From NCBI RefSeq assembly GCF_009730915.1, contig NC_052479.1, positions 434,001 to 498,000 on the forward strand: 64,000 nt of DNA, written 5' to 3'. Positions 51,254-62,789 of this stretch are shown in pieces. Positions within the stretch are counted from its first letter, which is position 1. Every line of letters starts with the position of its first letter. The position numbers and the translations under genes are program-made. The notes under the pieces were generated by a model. That model made no database searches. It was given only the letters and a program-made list of their open reading frames with translations, and had not been told where the DNA came from. The stretch is from Dioscorea cayenensis subsp. rotundata. Its lineage: Eukaryota; Streptophyta; Magnoliopsida; Dioscoreales; Dioscoreaceae.

Positions 51254-52950
51254 TCATGGTTTAGCACATGAGTGGTAGCAGTTGCTTTGTTTGTGGCACT
51301 GCTGGTAGTGGTTACCATAAAGCACAACATTAGTTTCAGCTAAACCAATGAAACTCAACAATAGAGATATGATCACAATCAATATAGCAAGTGATCTGGA
51401 ACAAGAGCTTATACAAGTTCAACACTCTTTTATGATTGATCATGACTGATTTCACCCATGACCAACAGATACAATATTAAAGCTGAAAATAAAAGAAGAA
51501 ACTGAAGACTGCAAAATAGGAGGGGATGTACTCAGATTGATATCAAACTGCTTTTTATGTCTAATCACAACAACCAAACAGCCAAATAACTATATTCATT
51601 TCTGATGGCTGACATTAAAGAGAATAAAAGGGTACATGCATGATGAGAAATTGCAAGAGTTAAAATGGAAGAATAGAAGGCAAAACATCATGAAATGAAG
51701 GAAAGATAGAGCTTGGAAGCAGTTCAAGTGCAGAGGAATAATTGGAAAGCAGAAAAAAAACTTTGGGATAGAATCTCCAGTTTCTTAGCGTCCATGACCA
51801 TGTGCACTTCAATGTGGTTTTCAGTGACTAGGCCTGGCAGTGAATATAGCTTGAGGCTACGTGTGGTACACTAACAAGTAGAAAAGAAAGCAGAGGATTA
51901 CATACTAATTAGGTGGTGATCAAGAAGGTCCCACTCCTCAATGTTCATCTGGGGTAGCTTAGGCTTGCTCAGCTGAGATAAGGACAGAACACCAACCCTG
52001 GACATTGACATAAATAATGGTAAGGTAGATACTTAGATTTAAAGAACAATGTAGAAAGCAACATCAGGACATTATATGAAAGCTGTATAGAAGTAAATAT
52101 GCAATAAAAAAATTGAACTTGGTGAGTACCATACCTGGCCTTTTAAACAGTAGCAAGGTTTGAAAGCCATCAAAGCTGTAAATAGAAACTTGAGGAACAG
52201 TACTGATTTGACAAGGAATCAGCAGGATTACTGTTTTCAGTTTAGCAATCAAACAAGAGAGATAAACAGAAATCAAAAGCTCTCTAGCAATTGTATCCAT
52301 TAAGAAAATATACTCTTGATTGATGTAAACATAAAGATGACAACCAACAACCCCAAATGAAGTGCCATAGCAGTCAGTGGGCATCATTCTCTAACCTTTA
52401 TAGATTGAATCATCCAAAATAGGAGAGGTTTCCACACTCCGGTTGACAAGCTCATGGGGAAAATCATGATTACAAATTACAACAAGTCCGCATGTTAAAC
52501 ATAACAACTATGCCGAACAAATATAATTATCTTTTGAAAGCATGAAAAAGAGAGAAAGGATCTGGTATAAAAATTGTTTGAGACAATCTGAACCGAAACA
52601 TAAAATGCAGAGCATATGAAGAAAGAGATTCTAGAACTTCATAATATTGAGCAGAACTCTAGGTTCTCTAATACATTGCTATAAGTAAAGAAGCCATTGA
52701 GACCTTCAGAGGTGCCAAAAATTCTCTCCAAGCAGAAGACAAGTATGTCCAACTGCCAAACCAAGAAACCCTTCACACCAACCCTAAGCATGACCAAAGT
52801 GACATCTGCTACCATCAGCACCAGAAGACCGATCCATTCGCTGCTAATTGAATGTCTGCTCGCCTCATCATTGTTGAAACATACATCGTGTGCAACGATT
52901 AATTTTTACTGTTATACTGGAAAATGAGGTCCTTATCGCTCCTTCCTAGC
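50060..52950. other. Intergenic region between RINGv and MYB genes
   Basis: No protein-coding gene is supported. It contains TA microsatellites (50348-50370, 50823-50841) and an (ATA)n repeat at 51216-51253. A diverged direct duplication (about 51050-51130 and 51260-51350) shares TTTGTTTGTGGCAC and AGCTAAACCAATGAAACTCA. The part nearest the MYB gene (about 51880-52950) may hold its 3' UTR. Confidence 0.45.
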
Positions 52951-52956
52951 ATAACA

Positions 52957-55284
52957 TCACAATGATACCTGACCTGGTGAACAATGAAAAACCTTAGCTT
53001 TACTGCTTGGTAAGCCACTTTTTGTCCATGCAATGTTGCTCAACTCTGCAGCTATGGAAGCTAATTCATGACTTGAGATAGCAGGTGGCTCAACAAACTC
53101 AACGAATTCAGGGCCTAACAAAGATTCCTTCAAATGAAGGCCATTTTGAGTTTCACAACAACCATGTCCACATCTGGTTGGTACCTGGGGCTCCCCATAC
53201 AAGCTATTGACAAATTTGCAAAACCCTCCACCAGGTCTGGATGCTTGGAACAATTGCTCATAAGCTGGAACTGGTCTTGAAGAGGAACAGTTTGGCTTGC
53301 CAGAAAGGCAATTATAAGGATTGAAGGCACTTATTCTTGCAATTGGCCTATGTAGGTAAGGGGGGTCTTTTGCTTCAGGAGTAAAAGTGTTGCTTGGCAT
53401 TTCGACCTTGTCATTAAAATGATTGGTGATGGTTTCCTTTGAATTAACAGCATTCATTCCTTCCAATGGCTTTAAGGGCAGCCCATCAACAACAGATGGT
53501 GATTCTTCAGAAAGTCCCTTATTTTTTTCTACACTAGCATCCTCCAAATCATCATGTTCTACCTTAAACTGGACAACATCACGACATTTGCGTCTCAGAG
53601 TAGAATTCCAGTGATTCTTGATTGCATTGTCTGTTCTCCCATCTAAGAGCCTTGCAATGAATGCCCATTTGTTGCCATGTATAGCATGCGCTGCCACTAT
53701 AATCCTGTCTTCTTCCTCTGCAGGAAATGTTAAGACACTTTCAAAATTCCTCATTATGATCACCCAGAAAAAAAAAAAAGGAGGAAGAAAAGACTAATGC
53801 AAAACCAAGGGTATCACAGGGTACTTGACGTCATCAGATAAACTGGCAAAAATCATGAGGGTGCAAGCACTTCAAGATGCATACAGTACAAAAAAAAAAG
53901 AAAAGAAAACCAAAAAGTATTGAACAATCAAATGCTGCACTTAATAGTAGCAGTAGCAATTGGAAGGGATAACACTAGCCCATGCAATCAAAACTCACAC
54001 ATTCAAAGATATTCTTAAATAATTGAACCTCATTCAAGTCAACTGTGAAATTGGAAGCAATCCATTCCACACAAGCAAAAAGAATGTGGTCATCAGTAAC
54101 CATGCAATGACAAGTCCTCCCACGAACATGTTTCACATTTTGACTAATAATTTCTGAAGAAATAAAGCAAATCGAAACCCAAATTTAAACCATTTTCACT
54201 CTGCACATGTTTTAGATAACTCTCCATCAGCACTGAAGGGAGGGAAGTCCCACATCCCAACGTGCGAAAAATGGAAATAACATTAAATTTACTGTTTTTT
54301 TTTTCAATGGAAGTACAACATCTGAAGCGATCATCTCCGACTTCTTCTGATATTCATCTCGCAGAAAATAAAAGAATTTCTCGATGAAATCTGGAAGTCG
54401 GAAAGCGTTACCACTTCCTTGACTTTTAATTAAAATAGTTAGAACTGGGTCTCGTGTATCTTTAGCCAAGTGGGGAAATGGGAAAAGTGTAATTCCCCTG
54501 GCTCATAAGAAACAGCTGGAGAAACCAAAACATTTTCTGGTTTTCCCACCCAAGCACTTAGTTGTTCTGTATACTTGTTTCACAACCTCAAAATAAACTT
54601 AATAGATAACTACATTATGGCTTACAAATACCTCAGATGTTCAACTCACTGTTGTCATTTTAGTCTTCAGTAGAATTTATACCCATAATCAAAATCCCAA
54701 ATGAAATCCTTTGGATGGGTGCTTGTCAATATAAACAAACATGACAAGCAATTCAGGGAATCCAAACACAATAATGAAGAGACCTCTCTACTTGCATTTG
54801 TAGATGACAAACACAATCAAATCAATGAACATTCACCAGTAAACCAATTCAACATTCCATTCAATCTTTCATTCCAAAGAAAACTACTCAATCTACCATT
54901 CAGAAAAACCAAAAGACATAAAATCAAACAAACAAGGGCAAGAAAAACGGGAGGATTGGGGCATACCAGTGAAGGGCTTGCGCTTGACCCCAGGATCAAG
55001 CTGATTACACCATCGGAGGCGGCAAGACTTCCCGGAGCGTCCAGGAATTCCTTTGGCGATAAGGGACCAGTTCCTAGCACCAAACTTGCTCACAAGGCGA
55101 CTCAGGATGGCGTCCTCCTCCGGCGACCACGGTCCCTTCACCCGATCCTCCCCTTTTCCACCCAAACCTCCTTCCACGTCCCCATTCCCAAGTATTTCCG
55201 CCACCGCCACCGCCACCGCCGTAGTTCCAGTCGGAGATGAGTCCATCGCCGCCAAGCTTCTCTCCATCTCCATCTCCATCTCCA

Positions 55285-55291
<7 letters not shown>
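52957..55291 (-). CDS. R2R3-MYB transcription factor, MYB1/MYB25-like
   Basis: A nuclear DNA-binding regulator. Exon 1 is 55291-54967 and exon 2 is 53717-52957. A 1249-bp phase-1 intron splits the R2-R3 junction (KPFTG|EEEDRI). R2 is [20 protein letters not shown]...[22 protein letters not shown]3 is [37 protein letters not shown], beginning with Ile at the usual first-Trp position, as R3 repeats do. Predicted length is about 361 aa, with the stop at 52957. R3-proximal wording resembles MYB1/MYB25/MYB109-type factors. The C-terminal half is low in known motifs and ends [12 protein letters not shown] at 52966 could start another intron, so the last three residues are uncertain. The N-terminus reads [10 protein letters not shown] because of a hexamer repeat, and any of five ATGs or the Met of MDSSPTG may be used. 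Confidence 0.88.

Positions 55292-55329
<38 letters not shown>
55262..55329. repeat. (TCTCCA)n plus (TC)n microsatellite at the MYB start codon
   Basis: Five TCTCCA units followed by about 20 TC units. On the minus strand this is a (GA)n run leading into (GATGGA)n, with an in-frame ATG in each hexamer. Confidence 0.92.
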
Positions 55330-55330
<1 letters not shown>

Positions 55331-55619
55331 ACCGCCTAACTGAAATTTCAGTTCTAGGACCGACAAAGACTTCAAGTCGTTTTAGGGCCAACCAATAAAT
55401 TTACAGTTATACCCTTATAGTTATTTCAATGACCATTACGTCCTCATATGGGCTCGGGCCGAAGCCCATTAACAATTCAACATCATGATAATATAAAAAT
55501 CAGTCCCTCAATTTAAATAAGTCATTAATGCGAAAATAATTATTTAAGCTATTATTAAATAATTTAATAAATTAATAATTTTTGACGGACGGACCACGCC
55601 TTGCTATCGGGCTGTAGAT

Positions 55620-55990
55620 ATGTTCCTGGCCCGGAACGGCCCAATAACAACATCACTTCGATTCCCGCGCTTTAGTGACACACTTCGGATCTCGCCATCA
55701 TCGTCATGGTGGAAGAGCTCCGATGGAGGAGGCCGAGGCGGCGGTGAAGGCAGTGGCTCTTGGATCCATTCCGTTTTAGATTTCCAGTTTGACAAGCCGA
55801 TCTTCTTCCAGGTTTTTTTAATCCCAAAATCCTTGCCATTTCTCTGTTTCTATCCGTGATTTTGGCTTAATTTGGTGCTATCTTTGTAGATCTAGATGGA
55901 GGAGTAGAAGACGGAGATGGATTTGTTGACTATGGTCACTGATCAAGCTCCTGCTCTACTGCTTCTCCAGGTTGGTTCTAATTTCTTTGA
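55620..55990 (+). other. Possible 5' exons of an unidentified plus-strand transcript
   Basis: A GC-rich stretch begins about 330 bp from the divergent MYB start. It holds MEEAEAAVKAVALGSIPF (ATG at 55723, stop soon after) and, after an intron-like gap, MDLLTMVTDQAPALLLLQ (ATG at 55918) ending at a CAG|GTTGGT donor-like site. It looks like the first part of a gene, but no downstream exons could be placed before the receptor-kinase pseudogene, so the gene may be truncated or non-coding. Confidence 0.3.
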
Positions 55991-56338
55991 ATTTTTGATT
56001 GTGCATTGATGCGATTTGTTGATATATATGGTTACTCGTTGATGATGCATTTGGTATGTGATGTCCATGATATTGCACACATTGGTTTCATTGTGTGTTC
56101 TTCCTGTCGTTGACTTGAGACATTTGTCATTTAAGATGCATGGGGCTTGTTTAGATGAAAATCGAGGAAACAAAAAGAAAAGAAAGGAAGAAGATGGAAG
56201 GAAAAGAAACAAAAATTATTATTATTTTCTTTGTGCAAGCTAGCATAAGAAACCAGTTTGGTTTTTTTTTTTTTTCTAATTTTTTTACTTCGTGCAAATG
56301 ACATTATGATCCATGAAAAATGGCAAGGAAAATTTTCT

Positions 56339-58315
56339 TCATGTCATGAGTTTCAAAGAAAAAGAGAAACAATGACAGAAGTTATCTAAATGTGCTGCAT
56401 AGCAGTATACCATAATGGAAATAATGCCAAGCATATAGTAGGAGGAATCATACACTTCACCATCCTTTGAGGTGATCTCTTGATTTGTCATCCATGCTAG
56501 AGCCAAATAACCTTGAGTACTTCTAACTCTAGAGAAATTTGACCTGAGGCCTTGCTTCTCTATAAGCTTTGACAAGCCAAAATCTGCCACCCTCTGCTGA
56601 AGATGCTCATGTAAGTGTATAATTTTGTGGCTGCATGTCACATTAAGGATCCCCTCCAGGCATTCCTCATGCAAATATGACAAACCCTTACCTGTTCCTA
56701 CCATAATATCAAACCTCCCAGTCCATTCTAAGCGCTTGGAAGAACTTGAGGACAGAAACTTATCCAAGGAACCACTCTCCAAATAGTCATAAATGATATC
56801 TTGTGTTTGTCTTCAGCACAAAACTTCATGCAATTTCTTCTCTCTATGATGCTTACCTCTGCCCATGATTCAGCTTCTCCTTGACTGACTGATGCCTTCC
56901 AATCTCTTTACCACCACAACTCTACCATCATCCATGAATTGCCCATATCCACCACATCTTTTTTGTGGTGGATTCTTTTTATGTACCACCATCTGAAACT
57001 TATTTCTTATGCAAATTAATTCTACAAAACCCACACAAGCCACAAATTTAATCAGATATCTCAAGTACAAATATTTGTGTTTTAATTTCTATGGGTTGAT
57101 CAGGGATGAAAATACTCCTTTCTGAACAATTCATAGCTGGATCTGGTATGTTTAGCTGAATGCTATCTCCACTAGAAGTAATCTGGCTCAAACTTGGCAC
57201 TTTGCTGTACATCCTAGTCATGTAATCAGGCATATGAAATCCATTAAATTAAGTCCTTTTAGGGTAACATTCCCCTGTGCCATCATGCTTGTATGTGAAA
57301 CCTTTGCATGCACGTTAAGCAGTCCTGTCTAAAATATTCTAAGGACTTCTCCACACTGAATGCAGCCAAATCATAACCAATTAACCATAATAGTCTTTGT
57401 GAACTAATTGCAGAAATTCTGAGTCATTGCGGGTACTATTGAACTTTGGTGAACATCCCTTAGACTAGTCTGATGAATCAATCATGTAGAATCCAGGACA
57501 CACACAAGAAGGCTTTAGTCCATGTACACAAATTCTATATGTTCCGCAGATGCCATGAACCCTGCATGCATCAACATCAGCTGACCATATTACATCCCAT
57601 AACCATTTGCTAAAGGCCCTGTCCATCAAGAGTTGCTTACCTTTCACTATTATAAGGTCTTCTATCAGATTTCAATATATCAACACACAGGTTTGGCAGA
57701 TATACACTGGATACTTTTGGGCCATTGTAGATGAGGCATACATAATATGTTGCATCATCATCATCATAATGCAAGACACTGTAGCCTGATGAATAATTGT
57801 TAGGGCGTTTGGCAGACACTACGCTGTTCCTTGTATGATCTTGATATGGAAGAAGAGCTTAGTTGGGTTACTAAATCTATGCCATATGATATCTCTGGTT
57901 TGATTTGTTAGTACCAGCTTGTCTGTATCCAGGAGCTCTGCTTTTGTCTCCCTTTAAATGAATGTACGTAGCTTCCATATAGTTATGTCATATGATCAGT
58001 TAATACCAGGTTTCCATTTCTGTTAAAGTTTAATTTTGAGTCTTTGCCATGGACAGCTTGGTTTTGATTCACCATCTAAGTTGTTGTTCTAATGGCAGAG
58101 TAGGTGAACCATGTGGAATAAAAGTAGGTATTGTTACCTAATAAAAAATCCGCTCGAGAATGTGCCTCTGTGTGAGATCAAGAAATCTTCCTCTTTTTCA
58201 GCAGCCAGTGAATCTCCATGACTCAAGCTTTGCAATCCTTGCAGTTCCGCTGACACCACAGTTGCGAGTAATCAGAAGAGTAGCAGACTTGATGCTAATT
58301 TGTGTGCATTTTCTG
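56339..58315 (-). pseudogene. G-type lectin receptor kinase, dead tandem copy
   Basis: A degenerate minus-strand copy of the intact gene at 59349-61694, in the same order. The signal-peptide/lectin start is at about 58315-58140 (LISHRGTFSSGF in place of VSPNGTFSAGF). The S-locus and EGF-like parts are at 57819-57465 (VHGICGTYRICVHGLKPSC). Apple/PAN and juxtamembrane pieces are at about 57300-56990, and kinase pieces at 56980-56339 (DDGRVVVVKRLEGISQS, GTGKGLSYLHEECLEGIL, RVADFGLSKLIEKQG, GYLALAWMTNQEITS). Against the intact copy the catalytic-loop HCDIKPQN is scrambled, APEW is ALAW, and there are several frameshifts and a missing stretch. The paralogue has no introns, so the gaps are damage and not introns. 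Confidence 0.88.
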
Positions 58316-58319
58316 ATGA

Positions 58320-59345
58320 AGACCTTGATTTCGAACTTCCTTCAGTTTTCTTTATTTCCATCATATTTTAGTCTGTCACCCCCTTTTACAGGTGGGCTAC
58401 TGTTATGTGATTAAAGTTTACGTGGTTTGTTGATAGTATGGTGAACTCATTTCAAGATAGAAGAGGTAACCTATTTATAAAAATTTTTATGCAGGATCAC
58501 ACTCTTTCAAGTCATAAACAATCAGAGTTGAGATTGCCTGCTGGGTTACAGTGGTTACTATGATCACTCCTTTCAAGGTAAGATTTCTTCTACCTCCTAT
58601 TCTTACTTGTCTTTATATGTTTCAGACGTACATAATTTATTATTGTTTGTTTGGGTAATTGCTGATTAGTAAACTCTCATAAACAACACTATATGATGAG
58701 GATCATGGTTTTTTTTCATGTTATATATTAGACTTAGCAAATGAGATGTTTCTACACAAATTTGTATCTGCTGATTAATAAACTCCCTTAAACTAGTAAA
58801 TGGGATGGTGATAAGTGGATCATGCTTGTTTTATTCTCTAGACTAATTGGTTTGCTGTGTATGCCTGAAGCAGCATTGGTAACGAATCCTTGCTGGAAAG
58901 AAAATTCATGCTTGACTGAGATATGATTATTCACATTCTAAACAAAAGAAATTGTTGAAAATCGTCCACTCACATTTTTATAGAATAGCCATGAGTAGCA
59001 TGTTCATAAATGTCAAGGCAGTGAAAAAGACAAGGTAATAACTTACTATTATATATTTATATTGGAATGTGATTTTTTTTTTAATTTATATATTTTTTTT
59101 AAATGTTGTGCCTACTTATATTTTAAACAAAGAACATGTTGGAAGATAGTCTTGAGCATAATGTGCATAAATGTCGAACCAGTGAAAAAAACAAATGAAA
59201 TAACTTAAAAACCATAATACTGAAATATGATTGCTTATTTTTAACAAGCAGTCCCCTGCTTTTACATGCTACTGAGTAAAAGTATGTATCAACATAAACA
59301 AAGAGACAAACAACATCAATTACTTAAAGCTTATTTTCTGAAACA
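58320..59345. other. Spacer between the two receptor kinases
   Basis: No gene. An old duplicated segment is visible: 58945-59080 and 59135-59235 share the order TGTTGAAAATCGTC-like, CATAAATGTC, CAGTGAAAAA and AAATGAAATAACTTA-like, about 170 bases apart. Confidence 0.45.
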
Positions 59346-59348
59346 ACT

Positions 59349-61694
59349 CTAATCATCTCTGAGAAGAATGGATACAACATGACTCATGTCTGGCCTTTCT
59401 TTTTTGTCACCTCTAACACATAATAAAGCAACTTCAATTAATTTCTTGAGCTGTTTATGATTATAGTCACCATTCAATCTAGGATCAGCCACACCTTCAA
59501 TGCCTTCATCTTGTTTGATCTTTTCCTCTATCCATTGCACCAAAGGGTCTTGACAGCCTAAAACGCTCCGCCCGCTAACCAGTTCCAATAGCACAATCCC
59601 ATAGCTATATACATCTGCCTTGGAAGTGATTTCTTGATTCATTATCCACTCTGGAGCTAGATATCCTCGAGTACCTCGAACTTTAGAGAAGTGTGAGTTT
59701 ATTCCTTTCATCCCTGCGAGCTTTGACAAGCCAAAATCTGCCACCTTGGGTTGGAGTTGGTCATCCAAGAGTATGTTCTGAGGCTTTATGTCGCAATGAA
59801 GGATCCATTCCAGGCACTCTTCATGCAAATAGGACAAACCCTTGGCTGTCCCTAGTGCAATATCAAATCTCTTGGTCCAGACCAAGGACTCAGATGAATT
59901 TGAGAACAGAAACTTATCAAAGGAGCCATTCTTCATATATTCGTAGACTAGTATCCTGTGTTTATCTTCAGCGCAAAACCCCCACATCCTGACCAAGTTC
60001 ATGTGATTGATTCTCCCTATGATGCTCACCTCTGCCCAAAACTCAGCTTCTCCTTGGCTAATTCTTTCCAGCCTCTTTACTGCTACAACTCTACCATCAT
60101 CTAATACCCCTTTATAAACTGCTCCAAAACTCCCCTTCCCAATTTCTTCTTTGAAATTTTTAGTTGCCTTCTTTAGCTCGTCATATGTGAAACGCTTGAA
60201 ACCCACAGCTAATGCAACGTAGCCCATATCCACCACCTCTCTCATCCTATGGATCCGCTTGATAAACCACCATCCAAAATTGATGCAAATTAGCTCCACA
60301 ATGCCTATGGATACCACAAATCCAATAAGGTACTTGAAATAGGAATGCTTATCATTATTCTCTGTGGGTTGCTGGATGATAACAACATTCCTTTGTGAGC
60401 AATTCAGAGCTGGTATGTTTAACTTCACATCATCTCTTGCGGTTGTAGCAATTTGGCTTGGAACTCTTATGTACATGACACTGGGGTAATTTGGCATCTG
60501 GTACCCATTAAATAGAATGCTTTTGAGGTAGCAATTCCCCTGCCCAGTGTACTGGTAAGCGAAACCTTTACAGTTGCAGTCAGCTAAGCAGGCATTTTTG
60601 CATGATCCGAAGGACTTGCCTGGCCCAGTGTTTTGCAAGTCATAACCATAGTAATCTGTATGAGATAACTGCACAAATTCTGAGTTATTACAGTTTGGAT
60701 TGAATTCTGGTGAGCATCCTTTGGACCAATCTGACGGATCCGTCCTTCTGAATCCTGGAGGGCACATACAAGAAGCCTTCGGTCCATATACACAAATACC
60801 ATTTTGTCCACAAAGGCCACGAACATCGCATGCATTTATATTAGCTAACCATGTGATCTTCCATAACCCATTTGACTCATTTAGACTGTACAATCTCAGC
60901 ATCCCATCATAGTTGAGTGTCAATCGTCTCTTCGGACCCAGACCATAATCTGTTGCTTTAAAGTTGAGGTTATCAGTCGACATGAAATACCCCAGTTCAT
61001 CTAGTGTTGCATTTCTGCTGCTATCATAAGGTGTTCTGCCATAGGTAAATACTGATACATCTGGATTTGGCCAATACACACTTGATATTTCAGGGCCATT
61101 GTAGATAAGGCTTAGTATGTTGTTATCATTGAAATGGAAATTATAGTATCCTGATGAATAGTTATTGGGGCCTCTAGCAGATACTAAAATGTTGGCCTTC
61201 CTGAGAGTTTGATGTGGAAGCAAAGTATCAGTAGGGGAGTCGAAACTCCCCCATATGATACCTCCTGTCTGATTTAATAGCACTAGATTGCCTGTTTCTT
61301 GAAGCTGGACACTAACAGGATCTTGATTGAATGTATTTGTCTCCCATATAATAGTGCCATACGCATCGGTTAATACCAAGTTTCCATTTTTCTGAAAGAT
61401 TAAATTCGATTGTTCGCCTTGTACAGGTTTATCTCGGTTAGCCATCCAAGTTACTGTTCTATTAGCTGAGTTGGTAAACCAGATTGAAAAACAGTAGGCG
61501 TTGGTACCTACCTTGTAGAATCCGGCGGAGAATGTTCCATTGGGAGAGACCAAGATATCATCCTCATTCTCGACGGAAAGCGAGTCTCTCGGGAACAAGC
61601 TTTGCAATCCTTGCAACTTTGCTGAAGCTGAAGTTTCAGTCACAAATGAACTGAAGAATAGCAGAATAAAAATGAATTGGAGGAGAACTTCCAT
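59349..61694 (-). CDS. G-type lectin S-receptor-like Ser/Thr kinase (ZmPK1-like), intronless
   Basis: A single-pass plasma-membrane receptor kinase of 781 aa. Its ligand is unknown; family members act in defence, stress and self-recognition. Domains: signal peptide about 1-24; bulb-type lectin 45-165 (PNGTFSAGFY, NLVLTDAYGT, FDSPTDTLLP); S-locus glycoprotein-like 190-290; EGF-like Cys-rich 289-327 (CDVRGLCGQNGICVYG, CMCPPGF); PAN/apple 340-412; transmembrane 453-477; kinase about 515-780. The kinase has GKGSFGAV (519-526), VAVKRL with Lys540, HCD at 633-635 (non-RD, Cys before the catalytic Asp), DFG at 653-655 and APEW at 690. All active residues look intact. The ATG is followed by a clear hydrophobic leader. 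A dead copy lies 1 kb downstream on the same strand. It is one open frame, as usual for this subfamily. Confidence 0.93.
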   Translation of the reverse strand: MEVLLQFIFILLFFSSFVTETSASAKLQGLQSLFPRDSLSVENEDDILVSPNGTFSAGFYKVGTNAYCFSIWFTNSANRTVTWMANRDKPVQGEQSNLIFQKNGNLVLTDAYGTIIWETNTFNQDPVSVQLQETGNLVLLNQTGGIIWGSFDSPTDTLLPHQTLRKANILVSARGPNNYSSGYYNFHFNDNNILSLIYNGPEISSVYWPNPDVSVFTYGRTPYDSSRNATLDELGYFMSTDNLNFKATDYGLGPKRRLTLNYDGMLRLYSLNESNGLWKITWLANINACDVRGLCGQNGICVYGPKASCMCPPGFRRTDPSDWSKGCSPEFNPNCNNSEFVQLSHTDYYGYDLQNTGPGKSFGSCKNACLADCNCKGFAYQYTGQGNCYLKSILFNGYQMPNYPSVMYIRVPSQIATTARDDVKLNIPALNCSQRNVVIIQQPTENNDKHSYFKYLIGFVVSIGIVELICINFGWWFIKRIHRMREVVDMGYVALAVGFKRFTYDELKKATKNFKEEIGKGSFGAVYKGVLDDGRVVAVKRLERISQGEAEFWAEVSIIGRINHMNLVRMWGFCAEDKHRILVYEYMKNGSFDKFLFSNSSESLVWTKRFDIALGTAKGLSYLHEECLEWILHCDIKPQNILLDDQLQPKVADFGLSKLAGMKGINSHFSKVRGTRGYLAPEWIMNQEITSKADVYSYGIVLLELVSGRSVLGCQDPLVQWIEEKIKQDEGIEGVADPRLNGDYNHKQLKKLIEVALLCVRGDKKERPDMSHVVSILLRDD

Positions 61695-61699
61695 GATGA

Positions 61700-62785
61700 T
61701 TGAAGCTAAGGTATCAGTTTTGATTCTCAGGAGAGTTGAGATGAGTTCTGTTATTGGAAAAAAGGGAAGGTAAGACTTTGAATGCTGATGAGAACAAACC
61801 GGATTTGTGCTTTCCTCATTTCAGACTATAATTAATCTTTGAATTCAATTACATTAATAGTTGATAGCAACATCTTAACTGCTTTATTAGCTACATATTT
61901 AGCAGTATGTCATTCTATATAAATTATGTGAAGGCATTGACTTTGTTGGGGTTGACTTTCCATTTTGGTAAACAAATTTCAGGAGCCATTTTTCAAAAGA
62001 CATGCATGAACTTGCCCATGAAATTCTATTTGCATGTCATTCTGGTTTAGAAGACTTTGACACCCATACATGGCTGCTTTTCTAGATTAGACTGTTTCTT
62101 AATTATTTATTTCCAATCTTGAAATTTAACTGAATACTAAAGATTTCCGTAACAAATGGTTATCAAAAGTCTTTTTTTTCCCCCTTAATTATAAAAAAAT
62201 TTAAATAATTGATGTCATATTAATTAATGATCAATGACATTTATCAGCTTACCAGATCTCTGTAGTTATTATCCTCACACCATATTTGCTTAGAACTTCC
62301 TAAAAATTTAAAGATAAATTTGAAAAATTATTATAATTTTTTTTTTATTTATTTTGAACAAAATATGGATCCAGTAACAATAAACATAAAAGTCACTGGC
62401 TATAAATTAATTGTTAAAATACATAAAATAAATTATATATAAAGGAAACAAATATTTATTTGATTGAAAAGAAAAATAGAAATAAAATCCAGAACCATGC
62501 TCTCCTCTTATTCTCAAATCCATAAACTTATTAATTCGAAACAATCCCTTTATTCTATAAGTCAAAAAGGTAAATAAATGAAACAAAAAAATCAATACTT
62601 TTAAAAACTTTTAATTTCCACATCAACAAAACAAGCTCTAAATCAAGCCAACATATCAAATCCAAACAAAGCTCGAACTCGCATCTCAATGCGAACCCGA
62701 ATTTCAAAGCGAACCCGAATCTCAAAGCGAATGCTACTCCCCTCTCTACATCGTCTCCCACCTGAGAACCCTCGTCTTCGCGCCA
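61700..62785. other. Divergent promoter region between receptor kinase and PPR gene
   Basis: The region is 1.1 kb of mostly AT-rich DNA with poly(A/T) tracts. Near 62685-62735 an 18-bp unit (TCAAAGCGAACCCGAATC-type) is repeated about three times, just upstream of the PPR coding start. No other gene is seen. Confidence 0.45.
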
Positions 62786-62789
62786 ACCC

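Noticed and set aside
54701-55240. A 179-codon plus-strand ORF over MYB exon 1
   Set aside because: It is antisense to the conserved MYB R2 repeat and has no family resemblance.
59693-59992. Plus-strand ORF inside the receptor kinase
   Set aside because: Shadow of the kinase domain on the opposite strand.
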